This document shows positions 10,761-22,480 of a stretch of 64,000 nt of DNA, piece after piece; the stretch's first letter is position 1; each line of letters begins with the position of its first letter. The DNA is taken from contig CM066037.1 in the NCBI GenBank assembly GCA_033557465.1, forward strand, positions 200,259,156 through 200,323,155, read 5' to 3'. The stretch is from Ichthyophis bannanicus. Its lineage: Eukaryota > Chordata > Amphibia > Gymnophiona > Ichthyophiidae. A model generated the notes under the pieces. The model saw only the letters and a program-made list of their open reading frames with translations. It searched no databases and was not told the origin of the DNA. A program made the translations under genes and the position numbers.

Positions 10761-11599
10761 AACAGTTTACTTGTGGGAATAATGTCTTTGAAAATGCCTG
10801 TCTACTCTCCCTCCCTCCCCATTGCAAGTTAGCATACCTGCTGTATGCTGCCAGTCCAGATTTCCAAAAGAAACCTTTACGTAGCATTTCCCCTTGAAAG
10901 TGTGGATACACTTACTATAAAATTTGCTGCCTAGAGCTATTCATTAAATATGTTTTTATGCCTAATTTTAGAGTATTTTGTTTGTTTTTTCATTCAGCCA
11001 TGCTCTGTCAACAAGACTTAGATTTCTATGTCTTGTTTAGTCAGCTTATTGTTATTTTAATGTAGGCAAATATTTTAAATAGCTATGGCCATTTGTCAGG
11101 ATTTATTGTTTAGAAGAATTTGAGTTGGCTGAAATAAAATATTTGAATTGAATTTTGTGCTATATTAATCATTGGCTGTATCAAAGCACTTTTTCTAGAG
11201 TTTTTTCTCCGTTACTTCCTGAATTAAAACAGCTGTGAGATTTAGTGTACTATTTCTACATATTTAAAATTACTTTTGGCCTCTAAACCTTTGGTTAAAC
11301 TTTGGATTGTTCTGTTTAGTGAATTAGTATAATTAGCGTAGATATTGCTTCAATTTCCTAAAATTCATATGGCTTGACAGCTTCTTGCTAGTTGAAGCCA
11401 GCTTTTCCAACTTAATTATAACTAAGGCATAGTGAGGGAACGAGATATTCAAGGTCACATGGAGTAGCAGCCAGGATGATAATTCAAATTGCTGAGTGCC
11501 TTAAACTTTAAACACCAAATGGTTTCCTGCATCCTAAATTATTAATATTTATTGACCTCGTTGAAATGGTGCATACTAGATATAAGTAACTCTATATAT
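10761..11599. other. AT-rich intronic sequence without recognised features
   Basis: No long open frame and no recognisable mobile-element motif. It looks like ordinary unique intron. Confidence 0.5.
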
Positions 11600-11997
11600 A
11601 GACTCAACAGAAAGTTAACTTGGAACCTCCTCCAGCAGCTTGGAGACTGAAAACGTCACTCTTGTGATGTCATTGGTATATAAGCTCCGGTTCCGCCTTC
11701 TCCCACCAGTTACCTATTAACAAAGCAGACTCACCGGACCAACAATTAAGTAGGAAATACTATTAACCAACTTATACGAACTAACTGAACTGCATCTCAC
11801 TCCCAAAACTATATACATTACCGTGAAATGCTATAGGAGTGCTTCGGCCCACTCTACCCTTTAGTGGCACCTGTGAACCCTAAGTGCACCCCGTACCTTA
11901 CCTCGCGGCTACCCAGCAGGCTGCCATGTCTCTACACCCCCTGCTTACCTATCATTATTGCTCTGCTTCAGGCCCTAATCTACCGAAACTCCTTGGG

Positions 11998-12062
11998 CAG
12001 GTCACAGGACTAGACTGGCGTTCCTTCAGGAACAACAATTAGCAGTCTAGTCCTGTGACCTG
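11998..12062. repeat. 19-bp perfect inverted repeat in the DIRS end
   Basis: CAGGTCACAGGACTAGACT (11,998-12,016) and its exact reverse complement (12,044-12,062) enclose a 27-base loop, just downstream of the recombinase frame on the minus strand. It may belong to the internal complementary region typical of DIRS ends. Confidence 0.85.
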
Positions 12063-12105
12063 TCTAGTCCAGAATCTCTGGGGATGTAACAGAGCAGTGA
12101 ACCAC

Positions 12106-13115
12106 TCAATGGGCAGGACCATGTAGACCAGCCTGAAGCACCGCTGATCCAAAACAGGCATCCCTTGCCACCTGAATGTCCAGATGGTAATGCTTAACAA
12201 AGGAATGCAGCGAAGACCAAGTCGCCACCTTGCAAATCTCCACCGGCGGCACCAAACTGCTTTCCGCCCAAGATGCTGCCTGTGCCCTAGTCGAATGAGC
12301 CCTAAGTCCTTCCGGTACTGGCTTACCCTTAAAAATATACGCTGACGCAATGGCTTCCTTCACCCAGCGGGCAATGGAAGCTTTAGACGCTGCTTGACCT
12401 TTCTTCGCTCCAGCAAAGAGAATAAATAGCCTTTCCAACCTACGGAAACTGGCCGTTCTGCGAAGATACCTCTTCAGCGCTCGACGCACATCCAAACACT
12501 TCAAATTTCTTGTCGAAGGGTCAGCACTGCTCCCTTCAAACACCGGCAAAGACACCACTTGATTCATATGAAAGGCCGAAACCACCTTAGGCAAGAAAGA
12601 CGTTACCGGCCGTAGAACTACCTTCGACTCAAAGAAGGAAAGGAAGGGACTCTTACAAGACAGTGCTTGCAGTTCCGAAACTCTCCTTGCAGATGAAATG
12701 GTTACCAAGAATACCACCTTCAGGGTAAGGACCTTCAGAGAGGATCTCGACAGCGGCTCAAAGGGCTCTCGCACCAATGCCTCCAAAACCAGCGGCAGAT
12801 CCCATGTAGACACCACATGTCTAATGCTTTGGCCATAGCGGTCTATCAAGTGTTTTAATAAAGATAAAGATGTCTACGCGGAGGTCTCAATAAGGCCACG
12901 GCACGCAAGAAATGCTTAACATCTGGATGACATCCGAGCGCCACTCCCCGAATTTCCCCCCTATAACAGGATAGTGCTGCTACCTGTACTCTTAAGGACG
13001 ACGCTGCTAAGCCCTTCTGAAACCCTTCTTGTAAAAAGGCCAGAATCTGCGGTAGCGATGCCGTTAACGCCACCGACTGTCTGTCCACACACCACGCCTC
13101 TAACACTCGCCACAC
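12106..13115 (-). pseudogene. DIRS tyrosine recombinase (YR), largely open
   Basis: The main frame (12,849-12,106) is open for 247 residues. It has SSARRVSELQAL (catalytic Arg I in the SARRVSE context), LFILFAGAKKGQAASKASI, then LRAHSTRAQAASWA (the H-x-x-R box) and ICKVATWSSLHSFVKHYHLD, whose Trp and final Tyr fit box II with the catalytic tyrosine. The preceding segment (13,115-12,855) is the N-terminal SAM-like part (VLEAWCVDRQ, ILAFLQEG, LRVQVAALSCY) and is separated by a stop at the junction. In DIRS elements this enzyme inserts the circular DNA copy. Because the catalytic part is nearly intact, this copy is younger than the one at 15.5-18.6 kb. Confidence 0.88.
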
Positions 13116-13201
13116 TCATATATATGCCAACGAGGTAGACCTGCGACGGGCTCTTAGCAAGCTAGAAATAACTCCCGGCGAATAGCCCTTTGACCTCATT
13201 C

Positions 13202-13576
13202 TCACCCTCTCAATAGCCAAGCCGTAAGCGAGAATCGATCCACTTGGGGCATGAACAGAGGACCCTGAGAAAGAAGATCCGTCCAAGGGGGAAGCTGCCA
13301 TGGTCTGTCGGCTAACAACCTTTTCAGATCGGCATACCAAGGCCTTCTCGGCCAATCCGGCACGACCAAAATTACCTGTCCTTTGTGTCGCTCTATGCGC
13401 TGTAATACTCGACCTATCAACACCCAAGGAGGAAACATGTACAGGAGTTGATCTTCCGGCCAGGGCTGAATGAGAGCATCCAGACCTTCCAACATTCTCT
13501 CCCTTCGTCTGCTGAAGAAGCATTCGACCTGAGCTGATCGAAAGGTCACCATAAGATCCATCACTAGGGTGCACAA
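13202..13576 (-). pseudogene. DIRS polyprotein segment between RNase H and recombinase
   Basis: The minus-strand translation contains QVECFFSRR, LDALIQPWPEDQLLYMFPPW, RVLQRIERHKGQVILVVPDW and PRRPWYADLKRLLADRPWQL. This stretch (PW-P, YxFPP, VILVxPxWPRRPW) always follows RNase H in DIRS pol. It is truncated upstream, so the catalytic RT and RNase H motifs are absent. Confidence 0.85.
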
Positions 13577-13600
13577 TGAAAAACAGCAAGGCTATAAAAC

Positions 13601-14737
13601 AGCAAGGCCATAATTAAGATTTATGACGGTTGGGCCTAATTTATTTAATTAATTTGCCGCAAAGCAACTTTTAAGAGAGTATCATTTGATATGATACTTT
13701 GAGAGTAATTTTATAACCAATCGCTTAGGTCAGGAGGCCAAGTAAGTGCCTATTTAAAGCCTGTATTAGAAAGATACATATGAACCTGTTTGTCTTTTTA
13801 TAAAGTACTAGGAGTAAACCAGCAGAAATTGTCTCTTTTGAAACCACGGACATTTATGCCTCCTTGGGAACAGGTGTAAATGCTTTCTGGTAAAGTATGT
13901 TCATAAACTGCAACTCCACCTATGCTCTGCTCAAACTTGGACCCAGTACATGCCTACACCCAGGTCATGTAAAAACACATGCTTTTCACTGCATATAACC
14001 CTTGATATAATTTTAAAAGTGCCATTTTTGCATACAAAACGGAGGTTTTACATGCAGGAAATATTTATAAAATTGCCCCTTTTGGGTCTGGAAATGTTTC
14101 AAGAACTTTGGTTCTGTATATTGTTAATAATTAACCTTTCTTTGTGTGGTATGACATTGGTATGTTTATTATTGTTTATTGTTTATTTACAACTTGATAT
14201 ACTGCCCCACATTACATATGGGGCATCTTTTGGAAGGGCCAGCCCAGCCATCAGACAAACTATGCGATTGCCTAGGGTGGCAGCCTCTGGAGGGGTGGCA
14301 AACAGCAGGGCATTCATAGCTAAACAACAGAAGGAAAGGGGGGGGGATTTAAGGCACACCTAGGACGCAAATACCCTGAAACAGCTCTGGGGCTGGCCCT
14401 GTCTTTCAGCCCTGTTTCTCTCTCATCTGCAGGTAAGTGGAGACAAAAAACTAAAATACCTACAATTACTACTCTTGTCTAGAAGTAGATAATATTTTAT
14501 TTAAAGGAATTTGAAAATAAAATTACTCCTTTTATCACAGTAGATATTTCATAGTAGTGAAAATATTAGCTTTGGGAACATGTTTGTACCCATTAACAGG
14601 TACTGATTAAATGCATAGCTTCATTTTTCCCCCACCTTATTTATATAGTATTTTTGCATGGCTAAAAGCACATCAAATGTTATTCTTGTACAAATGTACT
14701 CTAAGGGCAGTAATTTTCTAAGCAACATGAGTGTGTA
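13601..14737. other. Unassigned intron with a short interspersed repeat
   Basis: AT-rich. Around 14,190-14,400 lies a repeat with GGGCCAGCCCAGCCATCAGA and GATTGCCTAGGGTGGCAG, also seen in diverged form near 54,545 and 63,619-63,670. No gene was found. Confidence 0.45.
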
Positions 14738-15406
14738 GAAAGGATATTATAATGCCTCTGTATCATTCCATGGTGCAATTGCATCTTGAATATTGTGTGC
14801 AATTCTGGTCGCCAATTCTGTTCGCCATATCTTAATAGCTGAATTAGAAAAGGTACAAAGAACAGTGACAAAAATGGTAAAGGGAATGGAAGGATACTCC
14901 TATGTGGAGAGACTTAAAAGGTTGGGGCTCTTCAACTTGGAAAAAAGACTGATGAGGGAAGATATGAGAGAGATCTATGTATAAATTAATGAATGTAGTG
15001 GAACGGGTAAACGCAGATCGATTGTTTACGCCATCACAAAGTAGAAAGACTAGAGAACACACAATGAAGCTACAATGCAACCTATTTAAGACTAATAAGA
15101 GACATTTTTTTTTTACTCAACACGTAATCAAACTCTGGACTTCGTTACCAGAGGATGTAGTTAAAGCTGTTGGTGTGGTTGGATTTAAGAAAGGTTTGGA
15201 CAAGTTCCTGGAGTTAAGGTCCATAAACCATTATTAAAGAGGACTTGGGAAATCCTCTGCTTGCCCCAGGACAAGCATTGTGGAATCTGTGTGCTTCTTT
15301 GGGAACCTGCCAGGTACTTGTGGACTGGATTGGCCATTGTTGGAAACTAGATACTGGACTTGATGGACTTTGGTCTGACCCAGTAAGACATTTCTTATGT
15401 TCTAGT
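14738..15406 (+). mobile_element. CR1 LINE 3' fragment
   Basis: A 5'-truncated CR1. The translation includes [33 protein letters not shown] and LPEDVVKAVGVVGFKKG. The tail has TTGATGGACTTTGGTCTGAC and ends TTTCTTATGTTCTA at about 15,406. It is collinear with the 3' third of the CR1 at 3.2-7.9 kb. Confidence 0.9.
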
Positions 15407-15901
15407 ACTGGTGCCCGGAGACTCTTATAGCTCTGGATTTCAGACTTACAACCAACTGTGCTAGATAAGCTTGCCAACATGCCATGCTGCGCTATGCTGC
15501 AGAGACAATCTCTTTGGAAATAAAGTTGAGGAAACTACCAACCTCATTGAGAAACAATTAATCACTCCTTGAATGTTCTCCATGCACATGTCAGAGCTGG
15601 CCTCCTATCATAAGAGAGGTGGCAGTCAGAGCAAAACCTATTATTTTCAAAGGGCAGGTATTTCCCTGTCTCCTGCTATACCCAACCGAAGCAGACTCTT
15701 TATGCTTGTCCTAAGCAGAAGTCTCAGAAAGACCAACCTGCACTCCAGCCAAAACCAGGGGTGGGATTTTGACTGGTTCCGACTTGTTTCTGCAGAGCAT
15801 AACCACTCTACCCACAGCCTCGGCAGAGGGCTTACCAGTTCACCATTAATGTCTGCAACATAGGGAGGACACCGCCCCCCTATACCCTTCAAGCTAAGTC
15901 T

Positions 15902-16720
15902 GTGGTATTCACAAAATACCTCACCATAGTAGCAGTGTTTCTACACAGACTGGGAGTGCACAGTTTTCCCTACTTGGATGATTGGCTCTCAAGAACACCA
16001 CTCCAGAAGGGAACTCTGGAATCTTTGCAAATCACCATTCGGGTGCTGGAACTGCTAGGGTTTGTAGTTCATTACTCAAAATCCTATCTCCACCCCTCCC
16101 AAATATTGGAGTTTATTGGAGTTCAGCTAGATATGTCTCAAGCAAAAACCTTCCTCCCACATAACAGACTATCCAGATTAATAGCGATAGTGCAAGAGGT
16201 TTCATATGAGTCAGCAGACAGCTCGTACCATGTTGAGACCGCTATGCCACATGGCCTAAACTGTTCATGTAACACCCTTGGTACATCACCATATGAGACA
16301 AACTCAATGGGCTTTGAGCACTTAGTGGACTCAGGCCACCGGAAAGCTCAGCAACGCTCTGTCTGTTACTCATCCAGTCACAAAAATCTCTCACCGAACT
16401 CTCCAAAACACTTTGGCCAAAGGTCTATCATTCAAAATTCCTCCTCATCAGAAACTTATCATGATAGATGCATCCAAACTGGAATGGGGAGCTCACCTCA
16501 ATGGGTTCCACACTCAAGGACATTATTCCCTTCAAGAAAGTCTCCATTAGATCAACTTCTTGGAATTAAGAGCAATTGCAAATGCTCTAAGGGATATCGG
16601 GTATCAGCCAGCAAACCAAATTATCCTAATCCAGACTGACAGTCGGGTCACCATATTTTACATTAACAAGTGGGGGGGGGGGGGAGAGAAACAGGATCAT
16701 GCTTCCTGTGTTGGGAAACA
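15902..16720 (+). pseudogene. DIRS reverse transcriptase and RNase H remnant
   Basis: The RT active-site box is YLDD in SFPYLDDWL. It is followed by LLGFVVHYSKSYLHPSQILEFIGVQLDM, shown here only to place the LGF-x-V-x-x-x-KS block after the active site. After frameshifts the RNase H part follows: MIDASKLEWGAH (first catalytic Asp), LELRAIANAL (Glu), LIQTDSRVTIFYINKWGG (Asp). A 10-G run at about 16,673-16,682 interrupts it. No function is expected. Confidence 0.8.
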
Positions 16721-18342
16721 GTCAGTTTGTGGAACTGTACTATCTCTTACGGGATGGAGTTAAGAAGAGCCACTTATCTATCCGGCAAACAAAATACCCT
16801 GGCTGAATCCTTCAACTTCACAAATGGACCCTGGGTAGGAAGATGGCACTGCATATCTTTTGTGAGTGGGGCACACCTTTCAATAGATTCCTTCACTACT
16901 CCCCAGAATGCCCAGGTGCCTTAGTTCTATTCCAGGGTAGGGCCACACAGCAAACTAGTCTCAGATGCTTTCCTCCTCAAAAGTAGTAGAGAGTCTTCTG
17001 TATGTGTATCGTCCCATACCTCTCATTGCCAAGACCCCTCCTAAAACTCAAAATGGACAGAAATATGAGGATCCTCATCACTTCTTATTGGCCCCAACAA
17101 CCATGGTTCTCTCTGTTTCTGGAAATCTCTATCTAGGATCCAATACATCTAGGGCAAGGACCGACATCAGATCCCTAAACTCAGCTTGGATGTTGAGAGG
17201 CTATCTTTGTCCACTTTGAATCTGCTTGTTGGTGTCACCACTGTCCTTTTGGTATCTAGGAGAGCCTCTATGGATGGTCTTACATTTTCAAGGGGAAGTG
17301 GTTTGTGGGGAATGGTCAATAGATCTTGTCTTCTGTCCCACCCAAACACTCGAATACCTTATACATCTGTCTGAGTCTGGACTCAAGTCCAACTTTGTAA
17401 AGGTTCAGTTCTGTGCAATTGGAGCTTATGATTTTGCTGTGGAAGGTAAATCTATCTCTGTACAGTCCTTAATAGTTTGTTTCATGTGGAGTTGACTTAT
17501 TCTCAAACTACCCTGTAAGCCACTCAGTGTCTTGGTACCTCAGTATGGTTCTCATGCAGCTGATGAAAGCTGCTTTCGAGCCACTTAATTCCTATTCTCT
17601 GAAATTCTTGATCTGGAAGATCTTATTTCTGCTTCAGTGAACAGAGTGAGCAAGCTTCAGATTCATGCATCTTACACAAAATGCTTTCATAACAGAGCAT
17701 TTCTTCATACTCATACCCAGTTCCCTCCAAAAGTGGTCATGGATTTCCATCTTAACCTTCCAACATTTTTCCCAAAATCTCTTTTTCACAAAAAGGAAGC
17801 TGCAATCCACATGTTGGACTGTAAAAGAGCCTTAGCTTTATACATGGAGCAGACGAAAACCCATAGAAAGTCCATCCAGCTTTTTGTTTCTTTTGACCCA
17901 AAAAGCTAGGTGTTGCCATCTCCAAATACACTTTGTTAGTTTGGTTCACAGACTGCCTCTCTTTCACTTATGCCCAGACAGGCCTATGCCTTGAGGGTCA
18001 TGTCATGGCTCATAATGTCAAAGCGATGGCAGCTTGGTGACCCACTTGCACTTGTCTTCTATGGAGGAGATAGGCAAAGTTGCAACGTGATAGCTTACGT
18101 TTTTATTTCACTACTGTTTGGATTCCTGAAGCAACAGCAGAATCTTCGGAAAGTAGAATCCAACTCTACCCCATCCTAGGCTGCCTTAAAAAAAGAAAAA
18201 AAGAAAAGAAAATTCTGTAAAGGCCTGTTGCCAACAAATATATTTTATTATCAACCCCAATTGAGCTTAAGTATTCTCCCCTTTTTGTTCAAGGTAGATT
18301 CCCAAATGTGAAGATTTTTTTTCCTGTTTGTTCATAGAAAAA

Positions 18343-18630
18343 GCATAGTTACTCACCTGTAGTGGGTGTTCTCTGAGGACAGCAGGAAAGGTCCTCACAG
18401 CCTTCCCTCCTCTCCTTGACATTGAATTCTCCTCAGCACTTAATAGGATTGAGGGTAAGATGGTACTACATGACAGGTGAAGAAGTGCGCACATGTATAA
18501 TCGAGCTTCCACAAGCTCCTAGGAGCTGGGAAAGCTTCCACTTTGGGGCTCCATCAGATGATATCACCTATATGTAAGGACTTTTCTTGCTGTCCAAGGA
18601 GAACACCTGCTATAGGTGAGTTACTACGCT
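18343..18630. repeat. DIRS terminal inverted sequence
   Basis: GCATAGTTACTCACCTGTAG with GTGTTCTCTGAGGACAGCAGG at 18,343-18,386 is mirrored at 18,585-18,630 by GGAGAACACCTGCTATAGGT and GAGTTACTACGC. This imperfect palindrome lies at the 3' limit of the sense-strand DIRS remnant and is probably its terminal repeat. Confidence 0.7.
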
Positions 18631-18640
18631 TTATACACTC

Positions 18641-19109
18641 AAATATGTGCTTATAAAAAATTTTGCAGTATGTATATATGCCTAAAAATTAAGTTCCCAA
18701 AAGAAATAGCACTTGTTTTTGACATGATAGAGGTATGAACATTCCTGGAGGAGAAGGATGGAAATAGGCAGGAACAGCACTTACACGTGTATTTTATAAA
18801 ACGTTCATATTTCAGTGTTTTCTGCCTGCTTGTACACACAAAGCTGCTGCTGCTTTCGAGCAGATGTAACTGTGTGAAAATATTTCGGGAGGCTATTTTA
18901 TAAGAGCACCTAGGTAGGCATATACATGTTGCCTTGGTAAAATCATCACCACATATGTGCCTTCCCTACCTAGACGCATCCTTCTAAAATTACCCTCTAT
19001 ACTTTTAATTTAAACAAGCAGGTAGAAAAATGAAGAAGCCTCTACAATGTTTTAAAATGAAATCATAAATTTTGTGTATTAAAGCAGTTTATTTGGATTT
19101 AGCTCATGC
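18641..19109. other. Unassigned intronic sequence
   Basis: AT-rich, with no coding or transposon motif recognised. It ends at the 8-bp target duplication of the hAT-type stack. Confidence 0.5.
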
Positions 19110-19225
19110 CTTTTTAGTAGAGGTGGGCATCAATTAAAAACTGATTGAAATCGGTCATGTAATTAAATGTTTTAATCAAGTGATTAGTCGCAATTAATTA
19201 TGTGATGTTTTTGGTCACAGAGAAA

Positions 19226-19819
19226 TTAAATTTTGTTAAGAAATGAACCATGGTCTGAGGAGGAATGGGATAAGATAATACGAACAGTGGCAAGTATATC
19301 CATAGCCACAAGGGTAAAAGAGAATACTTATAAATTGTTGTTCAGATGGTATTGGACTCCCAGTATGTAAAAAAAGAGCTGGAAGGGGGATTAATGTTCA
19401 GTGTTGGAGGGGATGCAATGAGAAAGGGAATTGGTTGCATATGTCGTGGAATTGTAAGTGGATACAAGACTTTTGGATTGAGATTTTGGAGTTGATATAA
19501 AACATGACAGGATATCGAATACAAAGAAAGCCAGAGATTTGTTTACTACATCAATTAGATGTGGACATTCCAAAGAGAGTTAGTGGAGTGATACATCACT
19601 GTATAGTAGCTGCTAGAAATGACATAGCACAACATTGGCAGGGGAAATCCATGCCACATAAAGCAGGATTTGTGAAAAGAGTGGCAGAGATGTGTTTGAT
19701 GCATAGATTGCCGGAGATGAGGCGGGGGACAGGTGAGAAAGTTGTGGAACAATGGAAGAATGTGTGTAAGTGGTTGGAAAAATGGAAGGAAGAATGAGTG
19801 GGAGTGCTAGAGAAAATAT
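19226..19819 (+). mobile_element. L1/Tx1-type LINE ORF2 C-terminal fragment, interrupted by the giant element
   Basis: Translations include FRWYWTPSM, WRGCNEKGNWLHMSWNC, KWIQDFWIEILELI and IHHCIVAARNDIAQHWQGKS. These are the C-terminal cysteine/His block and AAR-x-x-IA-x-x-W block of L1-type ORF2. A frame is open from 19,504 to its natural stop at 19,797. Sequence resumes at about 45,670 with an AT-rich 3' UTR to about 46,090, so the giant transposon landed just after the stop codon. Confidence 0.8.
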
Positions 19820-19909
19820 GGGGTATGTTTACTAAAGCGTCTTAATGTTCCCGGCGTTAGCTCCAGTGATAATGTGAAGAATGCCATAAAAGGAGTGGGC
19901 AATCGCGGG

Positions 19910-19923
19910 TTATCGCGCGATAA
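19910..19923. promoter_or_regulatory. Left subterminal palindrome of the giant element
   Basis: TTATCGCGCGATAA is a perfect 14-bp palindrome about 90 bp from the left tip. The identical 14-mer occurs about 65 bp from the right tip (45,592-45,605). This symmetry suggests a protein-binding site for transposition (inference). Confidence 0.6.
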
Positions 19924-20019
19924 AGTGCACCGCGCACATTACCTTGCAATAGAGGGAGCCAGGCACGTTACTGCGCATTAACCTTAACTTCGTGTGCAGA
20001 CCTGCAATCACAGCAATAG

Positions 20020-20092
20020 AGGTGTAGCGCACTGGTTATTACAATGCCTGCTGAAACAGGGGTCATAAGTTTGATCCCCAGTGGGCCTAATG
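20020..20092 (+). other. tRNA-like (pol III box A/B-like) module
   Basis: GTGTAGCGCACTGGTTATTA resembles a box A region. About 25 bases further GGTCATAAGTTTGATCCCC resembles box B (GGTTCRANNCC, degenerate). It could be a tRNA-derived SINE head or a relic tRNA; no convincing cloverleaf was established by eye. Confidence 0.4.
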
Positions 20093-20429
20093 AATAAGGT
20101 TGGCTGAGGTGATTCCTTTTCCTGCTTGTAACAGCAGCAGTACAACAATCTGTGCTGCCAGCTAAAAATACCCGCACCCCAGTGCCATAAACTAATGCAC
20201 CTTTTAGGGTGCACCAGAAGGCACATCCTAAACCACCACGTCAGCCAAGGTGGGTTATAATGTGCCCCAGAGGCCATGGCGAAAGGTTGCCAACTCCCAA
20301 GGCACCATAGTAGGCACCCCATAAGCTGGCTGAATCTAAGGTGTGGCTTAAGATGCCCCAAGGATGTATAGGTGACCCCAAAAATGTTGGCCAAGGGCAG
20401 TAAGGTCCCCCAAGTTGAAAAGCAAGAGA

Positions 20430-20722
20430 GGTATTTATTTTATCTATTTATTTCTTTTTTATACTGTGCTCTTTAGAAGAAGTGTGGTTTACATGTATAC
20501 TAACAGGTACTTTTTATTCCCTTGTCCCTGAAGGGCTCACAATCTAAGTGTACCTGAGGCAATGGAGGGTTAAGTGGCTTGCCCAAGGCCACAAGGAGTG
20601 GCCATGGGACTAGAGACCCCAGTCCCTCTGGCCTGAGGTTGCTTGTCCCCATGTGGGAATTGAACCCCTGGCCCTCTGGCCTGAGGTAGCCTGTCCCAAC
20701 CACTGAGCCACTCCTCCCTCCC
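20430..20722 (-). mobile_element. tRNA-derived SINE with MIR-like 3' part
   Basis: On the minus strand it begins GGAGGAGTGGCTCAGTGGTT (box A), then GGGGTTCAATTCCCACATG (box B). Later come CCTTGGGCAAGCCACTTAAC and CCTCCATTGCCTCAGG, very like the MIR core, and an A/T-rich tail near 20,440. A second copy lies at 22,190-22,480 on the plus strand. Confidence 0.8.
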
Positions 20723-22189
20723 TGTGTTGGCCAAACACAGATGTAACCCTAACACTGCACAGAGCAACAAGGAAAGACAATGCACAAGTAATGGAAGGAA
20801 GTAGATCTGAGCTGATGGACCAGACAAATCTGCGTCCAGCCCATGTGGCAGCTGGAAAAATGGACAAACATATCGGGGGCAGCTGTAGTGATGCACAGGG
20901 TGATGGTAATATACCATGCAATAATGACAGTGTGTGGCAGAGGATGAGAAGATGTGTCCAGCAGAAGAGGTAGAAGTGGCAGGATAGGCGTAATGACAGG
21001 AGGACAGCGGAGTAGCAGTACCATGCAGAGCACACACAGGAGAGGCAACCAGGGAGAGCTGCAATGTAGAAATGTGTAGCAGTGCAGGACGTAGGGTAGC
21101 AGCATGCACATCAGGGTAGGACGGCACACAGCTGGCAGACACACATAGATGGACAGAAGGATGGTTGACAGCTGTGATAAGGGTACAATGTGCTAACAGC
21201 ACAGATCTGCACAGATATGACTGTCACAGGAATGAAAAGTAGCTGTGCAGGACAGGCATACAAATGAAAGAGAACAGAGAGGAATCAAAGCTATGACCAT
21301 TAGCATAAATGTCAATGCACAAACCGGTAGGCCACACCACCAACATGAGGTCATTAGCAAAGGCTGCATACAAGAATACTGCAGGGCATCACACAAGCAA
21401 ACTGGCTGCCAGGATAGGCAAACCTCCAACAGTAACCATGATGAAATGCACATGCAGATCTGGTGTGTACAGATCAGATCACAGTCTGTAATTGGGACCA
21501 GAGCCACATATAACTACATGCACACACACAATGAAATGTTATGCAGTAGATACAGCATGCAAAAGAGGAAAGAACCTAAACCCAAAGGGCGGCAGGGGAT
21601 GCTCTGTGGAGTAGGGCAAAATTTAGAACAGAACAGGAGAGAATTGAACCTGTAAACAGGTGTGCCACAGACCAGCTGAACTGCAGCAATGCCAATCCCC
21701 CAAGTGGACTGCCATGTAAACACTATAAAGAAAGAGACATATGTAACAGCTAATATGTGATGGATAGGCAGCACAGAGGGCACACTTTGGTGTACAGTGA
21801 AGAGATGGAAGGGTGTGTGCATAGGTGATGAACCTGCAGGTACCTAATGGTCATGTTAGCACAACAGAAAAAAAAAAAGTAAACCTCATGTGAGGTTCAA
21901 ATCTGAAACCTATGGTGTTATAACACATGTCTGTAACCACTATCCCAAACAACCACAATGAGCACAATGCAAAAATAGTGCCTCAAAGGGAAGGTGTGTA
22001 TGAGAACCTGTAACACTCAGTGATGTGGCAAACAGCTGGCAGATAGACAGCTGGCACCGTACAAGGATGTGAGCACAGGTGGGCCATGTACATGACCAGG
22101 AAATCATTAAATACAAATGTCAGTGTGATCAAGCAGCAGCAGAGACAAATGTACGTCAAGCACATATTTTTATTTGGGTAAAGAGTGGA
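20723..22189. other. Left arm of the giant element, no gene recognised
   Basis: The sequence is rich in CACATG/TGTGCA words, like the rest of the element, with only short incidental frames. It contains two further tRNA-like stretches on the minus strand: near 21,640-21,690 (ACAGGTTCAATTCTCTCC) and near 21,890-21,960 (GGGATAGTGGTTACAGACAT with AGATTTGAACCTCACATG). Confidence 0.45.
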
Positions 22190-22480
22190 GTGGAGGAGTG
22201 GCCTAGTGGTTGGGGGCAAGGTACTTCAGGTCAGAAGATCAGGGGTTCAAATCCCACTAGAGAACAGCAACCTTGGGCCGGAAGGACTGGGGTTTCTAGT
22301 CCCACAAGTGCTCCTTGTGGTCTTGGGCAAGCCACTTAACCCTCCATAGCCCATGTTTCCTGTAAAATAGTTATCTCCAAGTTATAATGCCCTGTTCAAT
22401 ATAATTTCAGTTTGTTCAATGTAAACTGCACTGATGCAGAATAGCACAGTATATAAGAGAATTAAAATAAATAAATAAAT
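22190..22480 (+). mobile_element. tRNA-derived SINE with MIR-like part, second copy
   Basis: Starts GTGGAGGAGTGGCCTAGTGG (box A), then GGGGTTCAAATCCCACTAG (box B), CTTGGGCAAGCCACTTAACC, TATATAAGAGAATT and a (TAAA)n tail ending near 22,480. Same family as 20,430-20,722. Confidence 0.85.

Larger units (their letters stand above)
11600..13600 (-). mobile_element. DIRS-type retrotransposon, 3' half (RNase H end, tyrosine recombinase, terminal region)
   Basis: Reading on the minus strand, 13,576 to about 13,200 encodes the region after RNase H and 13,115 to 12,106 the tyrosine recombinase. Below 12,100 lies a non-coding end with a TATA-like TATATAAGCTCC near 11,678 and a strong hairpin. This order is that of DIRS elements, which integrate by a tyrosine recombinase instead of a DDE integrase and make no target duplication. 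The 5' half (gag, RT) is missing beyond about 13,590. Confidence 0.85.
15500..18640 (+). mobile_element. Older DIRS-type retrotransposon remnant
   Basis: Pieces of DIRS pol occur in order on the plus strand. Reverse transcriptase with HSFPYLDDWL lies near 15,965, RNase H-like MIDASKLEWGAH near 16,460 with LELRAIANALRDIGYQ near 16,560, and the post-RNase H block IPLIAKTPPKTQ near 17,015. Recombinase-like LEYLIHLSESGLKSNFVKV is near 17,350, and the terminal inverted segment is at 18,343-18,630. Many stops and frameshifts. More decayed than the antisense DIRS at 11.6-13.6 kb. Confidence 0.8.

Noticed and set aside
20570..21202. 210-codon minus-strand frame
   Set aside because: Part of it is the SINE at 20,430-20,722 and the rest has no motif; incidental.
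22190..22480. Functional tRNA gene
   Set aside because: Box A and B words are present, but the MIR-like body and (TAAA)n tail show it is a SINE copy.
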